NCBI RefSeq assembly: GCF_014648895.1
Contig: NZ_BMRZ01000023.1
Span: forward strand, 1-64,000
Direction of reading: 5' to 3'
Source: Streptomyces tanashiensis
Lineage (GTDB): Bacteria; Actinomycetota; Actinomycetes; Streptomycetales; Streptomycetaceae
Length of the DNA: 64,000 nt
The position numbers and the translations under genes are program-made. The notes beneath the pieces are model-generated. The model saw only the letters and a list, made by a program, of their open reading frames with translations. It was not told the origin of the DNA and did no database searches. Positions 23,210 to 30,462 of the stretch are shown here, one piece after another. Each line of letters starts with the position of its first letter. Positions within the stretch are counted from its first letter, which is position 1.

Positions 23210-24763
23210 ATGCACCGCCCGCCGGAGCCCTGGTACACATCGCACCCGCCGCAGCAGCCGGTGCTGGGCAACCCGTACGCCCCGGAGGGCTACACCCCGC
23301 CGCCCGGACGGCCTCCCCGGCGCCGGCGCTTCGGCAAGGGCCCGGTGCTCGCCGTGCTCGCCGTCCTGCTGCTCCTGGTGGCGGGCGGCGGTGTGCTGTA
23401 CGCCGTCGACGGCGACCGGTGGAGCGGACCGACCGCACCCGTGGCCGAGCGGACCCCCAGTCCCTCCGGGACGCCGTCCCCCTCCCGTACCCCCGCCGTC
23501 CGCACGCCCGAACCGAAGCGGATCCCGACCTCGGACGAGCTCAACGCGGGGCGGAAGCCGGGGGACGCGACGGCGTGGATCGTCGACGACCGGACCGATC
23601 TGCCCCGGCGCTCCATCAAGCTCCACGACCTGTGGACCGTCGGCGACACCGTCGTCCAGGCGCTGTACAAGAAGGTCACCGCCTACCGTCTCTCCGACGG
23701 CGCCGAGGTGTGGAGCGTGAGCCTGCCCGCGCCCGTCTGCGAGACGCCGGTCGCCCCGACTCCTGACGGCAAGGTCGTCGTGGTGTACCAGAACCGCGAG
23801 GCCTGGACCGGAGCCCGCTGCAACCAGCTCCAGATGATCGACCTCCGCACCGGCAGGGCCGGCTGGCACAAGCAGCTGACCGAGACCGGCTCCATGGACG
23901 ACACGATCATCGTGAACAGCGCCCTGAGCGGCGACGTCCTCGCCGTCGGCCAGAGCATGAAGGCCGCCGCCTACCGCGTCGCCGACGGGACCAGGCTCTA
24001 CGACATCCCCATGGAGAACCCCGGGAAGTGCTATCCCGACGACGTGGCGGGCGGCAGCCGGCTCCTGGTCAAGGCCGACTGCGCGATCGGCGTCGACCGG
24101 ACGAAGAGCTACAGCCAGCTCCGCGCGCTCGACCCGCGCACCGGAAAGGTGCTCTGGCGTTTCCGGACCCGGCCGGGATGGGAGATCGGCAAGGTGCTCT
24201 CCGTGGACCCGGTCGTCTTCACCACCCTCCACGCCACACGGCGCACCGACGACTGGCGGGTCGTCGCGCTGGGGCCGGGCGGGAAGCTGCGCACCACCAT
24301 CGACCCCCGGGCGAAGGGCTTCAAGTACTGCGCGGACGCGGGGGATTCGGGCGAGGGCATCCAGAACTGCGACGGCACGCTCGTCGGCCCGAACACCGTC
24401 TACCTCGGCGGTACGGACCGGGTCGGCGCCTACGACCTCGGGACGGGGAAGCTCGTCTGGGGGGTGAAGTCCTCGGACAGCACCCTGCACCCCCTGCGCG
24501 CGGAAGCGGGCTCGGCCGCCCTCGTCTACGAGGCGGCCTCCGCCGGCCGGCCGGGCGGGATCATCCGGCTGGGCCCGGGCGGCGCGGACACGGAGAAGCG
24601 GGTCCTGAACCATCCGGAGTCCGCCCGGTCGACCGAACACGGCATGCTCGCCGGAGAACTGGCCTACGCGAAGGGCAGGATCGTGATCACGCCGTCGGGC
24701 GTCAGCGGCAACGACGTGATGCACGAGGCCCGCATGCTGTCCTTCGGCCCCGGGGCGCCCTGA
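23210..24763 (+). CDS. Membrane-anchored PQQ-type beta-propeller protein
   Basis: 517 residues. A Pro/Tyr-rich cytoplasmic arm (1-42) precedes one membrane helix (about 45-66, VLAVLAVLLLLVAGGGVLY). A Pro/Ser/Thr linker follows, then an extracellular domain of repeated propeller blades of the PQQ/Pyrrolo-quinoline type (ALDPRTGKVLWRF, AYDLGTGKLVWGV, MIDLRTGRAGW). Five or six cysteines probably form disulfides. Such propellers are commonly encoded beside, or fused to, Streptomyces Ser/Thr kinases and may sense extracellular ligands; no enzymatic residues were seen. ATG 23210 has AGAGAGG upstream. The stop is directly followed by a possible GTG for the kinase gene, so coupling is possible. Confidence 0.88.
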   Translation: MHRPPEPWYTSHPPQQPVLGNPYAPEGYTPPPGRPPRRRRFGKGPVLAVLAVLLLLVAGGGVLYAVDGDRWSGPTAPVAERTPSPSGTPSPSRTPAVRTPEPKRIPTSDELNAGRKPGDATAWIVDDRTDLPRRSIKLHDLWTVGDTVVQALYKKVTAYRLSDGAEVWSVSLPAPVCETPVAPTPDGKVVVVYQNREAWTGARCNQLQMIDLRTGRAGWHKQLTETGSMDDTIIVNSALSGDVLAVGQSMKAAAYRVADGTRLYDIPMENPGKCYPDDVAGGSRLLVKADCAIGVDRTKSYSQLRALDPRTGKVLWRFRTRPGWEIGKVLSVDPVVFTTLHATRRTDDWRVVALGPGGKLRTTIDPRAKGFKYCADAGDSGEGIQNCDGTLVGPNTVYLGGTDRVGAYDLGTGKLVWGVKSSDSTLHPLRAEAGSAALVYEAASAGRPGGIIRLGPGGADTEKRVLNHPESARSTEHGMLAGELAYAKGRIVITPSGVSGNDVMHEARMLSFGPGAP

Positions 24764-24871
24764 GTGGCCGGGACACCGCGCGAGGCGCACGGAGACGACG
24801 CGGCGGGCGCACGCGAGGGTGATGTGGCCCATGGTTCGCACGATCCCGCCCGGGAACGAGGGATGCTCAAC

Positions 24872-24877
24872 TATGTT
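24872..24877 (+). promoter_or_regulatory. -10 hexamer for the kinase-MFS gene
   Basis: TATGTT ends 6 nt before GTG 24884, where typical kinase sequence begins, suggesting an internal promoter producing a leaderless mRNA. GGAAC at 24853-24857 could be part of a -35. Confidence 0.4.
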
Positions 24878-24883
24878 GCTGAC

Positions 24884-27484
24884 GTGGACCAGTTGATCAC
24901 CGAAGACCCGACGCACATCGGCCCGTACCGCCTCATCGCCCGGCTGGGCGCGGGCGGCATGGGACTCGTGTACCTCGGCCGGTCCGAGGCCGGGCGTACG
25001 GTCGCCGTGAAGGTGGTGCAGGCCGAGCACGCCCAGCACCCCGAGTTCCGCCGCCGCTTCGCGCGCGAGGTGGCGGCCGCCCGGAGGGTGGGAGGCGAGT
25101 GGACGGCGGCCGTGCTCGACGCCGACACCGACGCGCCGGTGCCGTGGGTGGCGACCCAGTACATCCCCGGACCCGACCTGACCACCGTGGTGGCGAAGGA
25201 CTTCGGTCCGCTGCCCGAGCACTCGGTGCGCACCCTCGCCAACCGGCTTGCCGTGGCCCTGGGATCCGTGCACGGGGCGGGGCTGATCCACCGCGACCTG
25301 AAGCCGTCCAACGTCCTGGTGACCGTGGACGGGCCGCGCGTGATCGACTTCGGCATCGCGCGGGCGATGGACGGCCTCGGCGGAGACAGCCTGCACACCC
25401 GTACGGGCATGCTGATCGGTTCGCCGGGCTTCATGTCGCCCGAGCAGGTGCGCGGGCTCGAACTCACGCCGGCGAGCGACGTGTTCTGCCTGGGCGCCGT
25501 CCTCGTGTACGCCGCCACCGGCCGGCTCCTCTTCGGCGCTACCGACACCGGTCTCAGCGCGCACCTCTTCCGGATCGCGGAGGAGGAGCCGGACCTCACG
25601 GGCGTGCCGGACTCGCTGGTCGATCTCGTACGGGCCTGCCTGCACAAGGACCCGACGCGGCGCCCGACACCCGCCGACGTGGCGGCGCGCACGGCCACGG
25701 ACCGGGCCGAGGAGTGGCTGCCCGGCTCCGTGCTCGCCCAACTCGGGCGCCATGCCGCACGGTTGCTGGACTTCGCGCCGGAGACGCGGGTGACGCCGCC
25801 GGACCCGAGGATCCCGGCCCAGGCCCAGGCTCACGCCCAGGCGTACCCTCCGCACCCGGCGTACACGCCGACGGCGCCGGTGGGCGGGAACCCGGCGCCG
25901 CCGGGGTTCGGCCCGGCCGTCGACGCGGTGCCCGGTGCATGGGGACCGCCCACCGCCCCGGCGGGCCCGTCCCCCCGGCGCTGGGCGGGGCTCGCCGCCG
26001 CCGCGCTGGCACAGTTCCTGGTCCTCGTCGGCTCCACGAGCACGAACGCCGTGCTGCCGGCCGTCCAGGCCGACCTCGGCATACCCGTCGACGGCCTCGG
26101 TTCGATGGCCCTCGCTCAGGGTGTCGCCTTCGGCGCGCTGCTCCTGCTCGGCGGACACCTCACCGATCTCCTGGGCCGCAAACGGGCGGCGATCCTCGGC
26201 CTCATCGGATTCGCCGTCGCCTCCGTGCTCGGCGGACTCGCCCCCTCCGCGGCCGTCCTCATCACGGCGAACGCCCTCCAGGGCGCCTTCGCCGCGCTGC
26301 TCTCCTCGGCCGCGCTCGCCCTGGTGGCCGGCGGCTTCACCGACCCGAAGGAACGCGGCACGGCCTTCGGGATCTACGCCGCGATCGCCGGCGGCGGCCT
26401 GGCCGTCGGCGCCTTCACCGGCACCTGGCTGGCCGAGACCCTGAGCTGGCGCTGGTGCCTGTACGCCGCGGTCCCGCTCGCCCTCGTCGCCGTGATCCCG
26501 GCCGCCAGGCTGGTGGACGACCGGTCGGGCCGTCCGTCCGCCCGCCCCGACGTGCCGGGCCTGCTGCTCGGCACCGGCGCGCTCGCCGCCCTCGTCCTCG
26601 GCTTCCACCGTGCCGACGAGGTCTACGGTTCCCAGGGCTCCGACGGCCGCGGCTGGTTCTCGCCGCTGACGGTGGTCCTCCTGCTGGCCGGCGTGGGCCT
26701 CCTGGTGGCCTTCGTGTGGTGGCAGGGCCGGACGAGCGGCCCGCTTGTCGCGCCGCAGGTCTTCCGGGACCGGGACCGTGCCGGGTCCCTCCTCGCGCTC
26801 GCCCTCGTCGGGATGAGCGCGCCCACGGTCTTCCTGCTCCTGTCCCTCTATCTCCAGGGCGCGCTCGGCGACACCCCGGCCGGGACCTACCTCGCCCTGC
26901 TGCCGATGGCCGGCGCCGTCCTCGTCGCAGCCCTGCTCTCCGGCCGTCTCCAGGCCCGCCTCGCGCCCCGTCACCTGATCGTGCCGGGCCTGGTCCTCGC
27001 GGCCGTCGGCGTGGGACTGCTGGCACGCCTGGAGGCCGACAGCTCGTACACCGCCCTGGTGCTTCCCGGCATCGTCCTCGCCGGGCTCGGTATCGGTCTG
27101 GCTCTGGGGCCGCTGCTCGCCACCGCGACCGGTGCGACCGGCCCCCAGGGCTCCGGCGGCACGGCGGGCACGGTCCTGGCGGCCCAGGGCTTCGGCGGCT
27201 GGCTCGCCGTCCCGCTGTTCGGCAGTGTGCTCGCCGCGGTGGTCTCGGGCGGCCTGGAGGCGGGGGCGGACATGCCGCAGCCGCTCGCGGAAGCGGTCAA
27301 GAACGGCGTCCTGATCGACCCCTACAACCTTCCGGTCTCGCTGGCCGACGCCGTCCGGCGCTCGAACGAGGCCGTCCTGGACGGCTACTCCGTCACCCTC
27401 TGGTCCACGGCGGGCGTCCTGCTGCTCGCGAGCCTCCTCGCCGGCGTGCTGGTCACGGGAAGGACCTCGGGAGAGAGTCGGTAA
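24884..27484 (+). CDS. Fusion of Ser/Thr protein kinase and 14-TM MFS transporter
   Basis: 866 residues in one uninterrupted frame. Residues 1-275 are a Hanks-type kinase with all catalytic parts: glycine loop LGAGGMG (21-27), Lys43 in AVK, HRD (136-138) with DLKPSN, DFG (155-157) and SPE (185-187). Residues 300-365 form a Pro/Ala/Gln-rich linker (AQAQAHAQAYPP). Residues 367-866 form a complete DHA2-type MFS domain (about 14 helices; motif A GGHLTDLLGRKR at 423-434). Normally Streptomyces kinases end in one membrane helix plus a sensor domain. Here the membrane part is a whole transporter, so phosphorylation and transport may regulate each other in cis. GTG 24884 is chosen from the -10 box and kinase-family start; GTG 24764 or ATG 24863 would extend the N-terminus. 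It follows a PQQ propeller gene and is divergent from an AfsR-like activator, a known type of kinase substrate. Confidence 0.9.
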   Translation: MDQLITEDPTHIGPYRLIARLGAGGMGLVYLGRSEAGRTVAVKVVQAEHAQHPEFRRRFAREVAAARRVGGEWTAAVLDADTDAPVPWVATQYIPGPDLTTVVAKDFGPLPEHSVRTLANRLAVALGSVHGAGLIHRDLKPSNVLVTVDGPRVIDFGIARAMDGLGGDSLHTRTGMLIGSPGFMSPEQVRGLELTPASDVFCLGAVLVYAATGRLLFGATDTGLSAHLFRIAEEEPDLTGVPDSLVDLVRACLHKDPTRRPTPADVAARTATDRAEEWLPGSVLAQLGRHAARLLDFAPETRVTPPDPRIPAQAQAHAQAYPPHPAYTPTAPVGGNPAPPGFGPAVDAVPGAWGPPTAPAGPSPRRWAGLAAAALAQFLVLVGSTSTNAVLPAVQADLGIPVDGLGSMALAQGVAFGALLLLGGHLTDLLGRKRAAILGLIGFAVASVLGGLAPSAAVLITANALQGAFAALLSSAALALVAGGFTDPKERGTAFGIYAAIAGGGLAVGAFTGTWLAETLSWRWCLYAAVPLALVAVIPAARLVDDRSGRPSARPDVPGLLLGTGALAALVLGFHRADEVYGSQGSDGRGWFSPLTVVLLLAGVGLLVAFVWWQGRTSGPLVAPQVFRDRDRAGSLLALALVGMSAPTVFLLLSLYLQGALGDTPAGTYLALLPMAGAVLVAALLSGRLQARLAPRHLIVPGLVLAAVGVGLLARLEADSSYTALVLPGIVLAGLGIGLALGPLLATATGATGPQGSGGTAGTVLAAQGFGGWLAVPLFGSVLAAVVSGGLEAGADMPQPLAEAVKNGVLIDPYNLPVSLADAVRRSNEAVLDGYSVTLWSTAGVLLLASLLAGVLVTGRTSGESR

Positions 27485-27513
27485 CTTTAGTTTCCATTCC
27501 GGGTTCGGTGAAC

Positions 27514-27519
27514 TATGGT
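27514..27519 (+). promoter_or_regulatory. -10 hexamer for the HTH-like protein gene
   Basis: TATGGT, then 6 nt, then ATG 27526 with no ribosome-binding site: leaderless geometry in the only A+T-rich stretch between the two genes. Confidence 0.5.
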
Positions 27520-27525
27520 TGTCGC

Positions 27526-28053
27526 ATGACAGTGCCTGAAATCACCCCCGAAGAGCAGGCCGAGCTCGACAAGGCCCTCCTCGACGCCCTCAACCCGCTC
27601 GCCTCGGCGATCCGCTCCCGCGCGACCGGACTGCCCGAGCACCGCATGTGGGAAGGGGACCCGGCCGAGGTGGCCCTGTCCGTGCTCGCCACCTGGAAGG
27701 TCGTGGACGCCCAGGTCAAGAGCCTGACCGCGAGGGCCGCCGGAACCGCCGGGTCGTACGGCGCCAGCTACGAGCAGATGGGCGCGGCGTGGGGGATCAC
27801 CCGGCAGGGTGCCCGCAAGAAATGGCCCGAAGCCGTCGTCCGCACCCCCGCCGTGACCCCGATCACCCTCGAACTCTTCGGAGGCGCGGCCGCACTGACA
27901 CAGGACCAGGCGTCCGGCGAGTGGACGTGGACGGGTCGAGGGGCCGACGGGACGCACGGTGCGGCCGGCGGCGGCACGCGGTACCCGACGAGGGAGGAGG
28001 CCGCCGCCTACGCGGGCGCCTTCCTCCAGGAGCACGCCGCCGCCACACCCTGA
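27526..28053 (+). CDS. Small protein with a central helix-turn-helix-like segment
   Basis: 175 residues, acidic at the N-terminus (PEITPEEQAELDKAL). The middle (about 70-105) reads SYGASYEQMGAAWGITRQGA followed by RKKWPE, resembling a helix-turn-helix in which MGAAWGITRQGARKKW is the recognition part. The C-terminal third is Gly/Ala-rich with a short alternating segment (EWTWTGRGADG). I cannot assign a function; a small regulator is possible. The transcript looks leaderless and independent of the kinase gene. It converges on the MazG-like gene with a 13-bp gap between stops. Confidence 0.75.
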   Translation: MTVPEITPEEQAELDKALLDALNPLASAIRSRATGLPEHRMWEGDPAEVALSVLATWKVVDAQVKSLTARAAGTAGSYGASYEQMGAAWGITRQGARKKWPEAVVRTPAVTPITLELFGGAAALTQDQASGEWTWTGRGADGTHGAAGGGTRYPTREEAAAYAGAFLQEHAAATP

Positions 28054-28066
28054 ACGCGCCGGCTCC

Positions 28067-28408
28067 TCAGAGCCCGGCCGCCGGCAGGAACTTCGCCGAC
28101 TTCTCCGCGAGCACCCGGGCCAGGTACTCCGCGGCGTCGTCGGGCCGCATCCTGGCCAGCCCGACCATCCCGGTGATCACCGCGTCGGCGAGCTCCTCCT
28201 GCACGTGCTCCCAGCTGTGACTGCGGCCCTTCCGCGGGTTCGTCGCCCGGACGCCGATGACGGCCTGCGCGGCCTCACCGACCTCCTCGGAGAGCTTGAG
28301 GACCTGCAGGGTCCACTGCTCCTCGGGCGGCAGCCCGCGTTCGGAGTCCAGTCGCGTGAACAGCGCGGCGAGCGAACCGATCGTGTCCCACGGGGTGTTG
28401 TCCGCCAT
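28067..28408 (-). CDS. MazG-like nucleotide pyrophosphohydrolase family protein
   Basis: 113 residues. The first helix carries KLSEEVGEAAQAV and a later helix EELADAVI, the paired Glu/Asp pattern that binds magnesium in all-alpha NTP pyrophosphohydrolases (MazG/MazG-like). The length fits single-domain MazG-like proteins. It would hydrolyse non-canonical or excess NTPs to NMP and pyrophosphate. The ATG at 28408 follows GAGGAGGGCTC. It stands alone between convergent and tandem neighbours. Confidence 0.85.
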   Translation of the reverse strand: MADNTPWDTIGSLAALFTRLDSERGLPPEEQWTLQVLKLSEEVGEAAQAVIGVRATNPRKGRSHSWEHVQEELADAVITGMVGLARMRPDDAAEYLARVLAEKSAKFLPAAGL

Positions 28409-28445
28409 GAGCCCTCCTCGGGTGAAGGCGCAGCCCGGGGGCGCC

Positions 28446-28465
28446 GGGCCGCCGACGGGCGGCCC
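28446..28465 (-). terminator. Stem-loop downstream of the helicase gene
   Basis: GGGCCGCC / GGCGGCCC (8-bp perfect stem, loop GACG) about 75 nt after the helicase stop on the minus strand. Confidence 0.5.
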
Positions 28466-28539
28466 GTCCGCCCGTCACCGGGCTCAACGAAGGGGCACCG
28501 CTTTCGAGCACACGTGTTTGAGACGCCCGGGGCGGTCGC

Positions 28540-29913
28540 TCAGTCGCCCCGGCGGATCCTCGCCGCCCGGCGCGCCTCGGCCGTCTTGCGGGCCTCGGCG
28601 GCCCGCCGCGACTCGTTCTTCGCACGGCCCGGGCGGCCCGGGACGGTGCCGATGCCCCGGAAGGCCGCGCCGCCGCGCTTGGCGCCCTCCTGGCTCGGCG
28701 CGCTGCCGTCGACCGGCACGCCCGAGGGCTTCCGGGCGCCGGTGATACGGGTCAGCTCGGCCTCGCCGGAACGGACCCGGGTGACCCGGGGCCGGATGCC
28801 GGCGTCGGCCATGACCTTGGCGACGTCCCGCCGCTCCTCCTCCGTGACCAGCGTGACGACGACCCCGGACTCGCCGGCGCGCGCGGTGCGGCCGCCCCGG
28901 TGCAGATAGTCCTTGCCGTCGGCGGGCGGGTCGACGTTGACGACGAGGTCGAGCTCGTCGACGTGGATGCCGCGCGCCGCCACGTCGGTGGCGACCAGGA
29001 CGGTGACCTCGCCCGTCCTGAAGCGGTCGAGCGTCCGCGTCCGCAGCGGCTGCGACTTGCCGCCGTGCAGCGCCGCGGCCCGTACACCGCTGCCGAGGAG
29101 GTGCTTGGTGAAGCGGTCGACGGAGTGCTTGGTGTGCAGGAACATGATCACCCGCCCGTCGCGCGCGGCGATCTCCGTGGCGGTGGCGAACTTGTCCGCG
29201 ACGTGCACGTGCAGCACGTGGTGCTCCATCGTGGAGACGGCCGCGGCCGACGGATCGACGGAGTGGCCGGCCGGATCCTGGAGGTAGCGCGCGACCAGCT
29301 CGTCGACGTCACGGTCGAGCGTGGCCGAGAACAGCATCCGCTGGCCGCCGTGCGGCACCTGGTCGAGCAGCTCGGTGACCTGCGGCAGGAAGCCCATGTC
29401 GGCCATCCGGTCGGCCTCGTCGAGGACCATGACGGCCACGCGGTCGAGACGGCAGTCCTTGCGCTCGACCAGGTCCATGAGGCGCCCGGGGGTCGCGATC
29501 AGGACCTCGGCCCCGTCGCGCAGCGCGGTGGCCTGCCGCCCGATCGACATGCCGCCGACCACGGTGGCCAGGCGCAGCCGCAGGGCGTCGGCGTAGGGGG
29601 CGAGGGCGTCGGCGACCTGCTGGGCCAGCTCGCGGGTGGGGACCAGGACCAGGGCGAGCGGCCTGCGGGCCTCGGCCCGGCGCCCGGCGGTGCGGGCGAG
29701 GAGCGGCAGTCCGAACGCGAGCGTCTTGCCGGATCCGGTCTGCCCGCGTCCGAGGACGTCGCGGCCCGCGAGGGCGTCCGGCAGGGTGGCGGCCTGGATC
29801 GGGAAGGGCGCGTCGACACCGCGGCGGGTGAGCTCCGCGAGCACGTCGGCCGGCAGGCCGAATTCGGCGAAGGTCACGGACGCCGCGGAGGCGTCCTTGG
29901 GCGTGGTGTTCAT
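28540..29913 (-). CDS. DEAD-box ATP-dependent RNA helicase
   Basis: 457 residues. Q-motif region 14-40 (FAEFGLPADVL to FPIQ), motif I GQTGSGKT (57-64), PTREL, DEAD (165-168), SAT (196-198), and the second RecA domain with ATDVAARGIHV and HRGGRTARAG. A basic Arg/Lys/Ala tail (about 410-457) could bind RNA, as in RhlE/CsdA-type helicases. It unwinds RNA duplexes, probably in ribosome assembly or mRNA turnover at low temperature. It is transcribed in the same direction as the cold-shock gene 94 bp upstream, with a strong UUCG terminator between. Part of its expression may therefore come from read-through of the csp transcript. ATG 29913 opens the protein. Confidence 0.95.
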   Translation of the reverse strand: MNTTPKDASAASVTFAEFGLPADVLAELTRRGVDAPFPIQAATLPDALAGRDVLGRGQTGSGKTLAFGLPLLARTAGRRAEARRPLALVLVPTRELAQQVADALAPYADALRLRLATVVGGMSIGRQATALRDGAEVLIATPGRLMDLVERKDCRLDRVAVMVLDEADRMADMGFLPQVTELLDQVPHGGQRMLFSATLDRDVDELVARYLQDPAGHSVDPSAAAVSTMEHHVLHVHVADKFATATEIAARDGRVIMFLHTKHSVDRFTKHLLGSGVRAAALHGGKSQPLRTRTLDRFRTGEVTVLVATDVAARGIHVDELDLVVNVDPPADGKDYLHRGGRTARAGESGVVVTLVTEEERRDVAKVMADAGIRPRVTRVRSGEAELTRITGARKPSGVPVDGSAPSQEGAKRGGAAFRGIGTVPGRPGRAKNESRRAAEARKTAEARRAARIRRGD

Positions 29914-29942
29914 GCGGCACCTGGTCCGTCGGAAAAGTCTGG

Positions 29943-29996
29943 AAAAAGCGACGGGCCGGAGCCCTCACCACGAAGGTGGGGGTCCGGCCGCGTCGG
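29943..29996 (-). terminator. UUCG-capped intrinsic terminator between csp and helicase genes
   Basis: On the minus strand a long stem of about 20 bp (CCGACGCGGCCGGA arm against TCCGGCCCGTCGC, with CCCCCACC / TGGTGAGGG) is closed by a TTCG tetraloop (29974-29971) and followed directly by TTTTT (29947-29943). This is a rare fully canonical intrinsic terminator for such a G+C-rich genome. Because a helicase gene follows in the same direction, it may serve as an attenuator. Confidence 0.85.
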
Positions 29997-30007
29997 ACGT
30001 GTCAACG

Positions 30008-30211
30008 TCAGGCGGGGAGGATGTTCTCCGCCTGCGGGCCCTTCTGGCCCTGCGTGACGTCGAAGGTCACCTTCTGGCCTTCCTGGAGCTCACGGAAGCC
30101 GGAGGTGGCGATGTTGGAGTAGTGGGCGAACACGTCCGGGCCGCCACCCTCCTGCTCGATGAAGCCGAAGCCCTTTTCCGAGTTGAACCACTTCACGGTG
30201 CCAGTAGCCAT
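30008..30211 (-). CDS. Cold-shock domain protein (CspA family)
   Basis: 67 residues, the standard size. RNP1 is KGFGFI (13-18) and RNP2 is VFAHY (27-31); aromatic residues Trp8, Phe15 and Phe17 of the nucleic-acid face are present. It binds single-stranded RNA/DNA as a chaperone and anti-terminator. The ATG at 30211 has a GGAGATAT-type ribosome-binding site. A leader of 100 nt or more upstream folds into a strong hairpin (30313-30347), as is common for csp genes. A DEAD-box helicase gene lies downstream past a UUCG terminator, and CSPs can antagonise such terminators. Confidence 0.95.
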   Translation of the reverse strand: MATGTVKWFNSEKGFGFIEQEGGGPDVFAHYSNIATSGFRELQEGQKVTFDVTQGQKGPQAENILPA

Positions 30212-30462
30212 GTCATATCTCCTTCGGGGCGTAGCCCTGGGAGCCGCACTGTGCGGATCCCGGCGTCGCCGTGATGATTGCCCCGTCCGGAAAACTGCAC
30301 CGAAAACACATCAAGTGCCTGACGACGTCGAATCGTCAAAGGCACTTGTAAGTTCAATGGGAACCACGACTGCAACTGATCCCGACTGTAGCACGGGCGC
30401 CGACGGGGATGCCAGGGAAATGTCTGATTCGTCCGTGTCGCGGGAAGATCGCCGAAGAAAGA
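30212..30462 (-). promoter_or_regulatory. Leader and promoter region of the cold-shock gene
   Basis: About 250 bp of relatively A+T-rich DNA. On the minus strand TTGCAG with TACAAG 19 bp on, or TACAGT near 30388, are candidate promoter elements; neither is decisive. It includes the hairpin at 30313-30347. No gene is evident. Confidence 0.45.
30313..30347 (-). promoter_or_regulatory. Hairpin in the cold-shock mRNA leader
   Basis: AAGTGCC / GGCACTT (7 bp) stacks on TGACGA / TCGTCA (6 bp) with a small internal mismatch and a 7-nt loop, about 100-135 nt before the csp start. It could be a temperature-responsive leader structure or the end of an upstream transcript. Confidence 0.5.

Noticed and set aside
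22598..26974. 1458-codon minus-strand open frame
   Set aside because: Runs antisense across the membrane protein, PQQ protein and kinase-MFS genes; repetitive Gly/Arg/Glu content and no domain.
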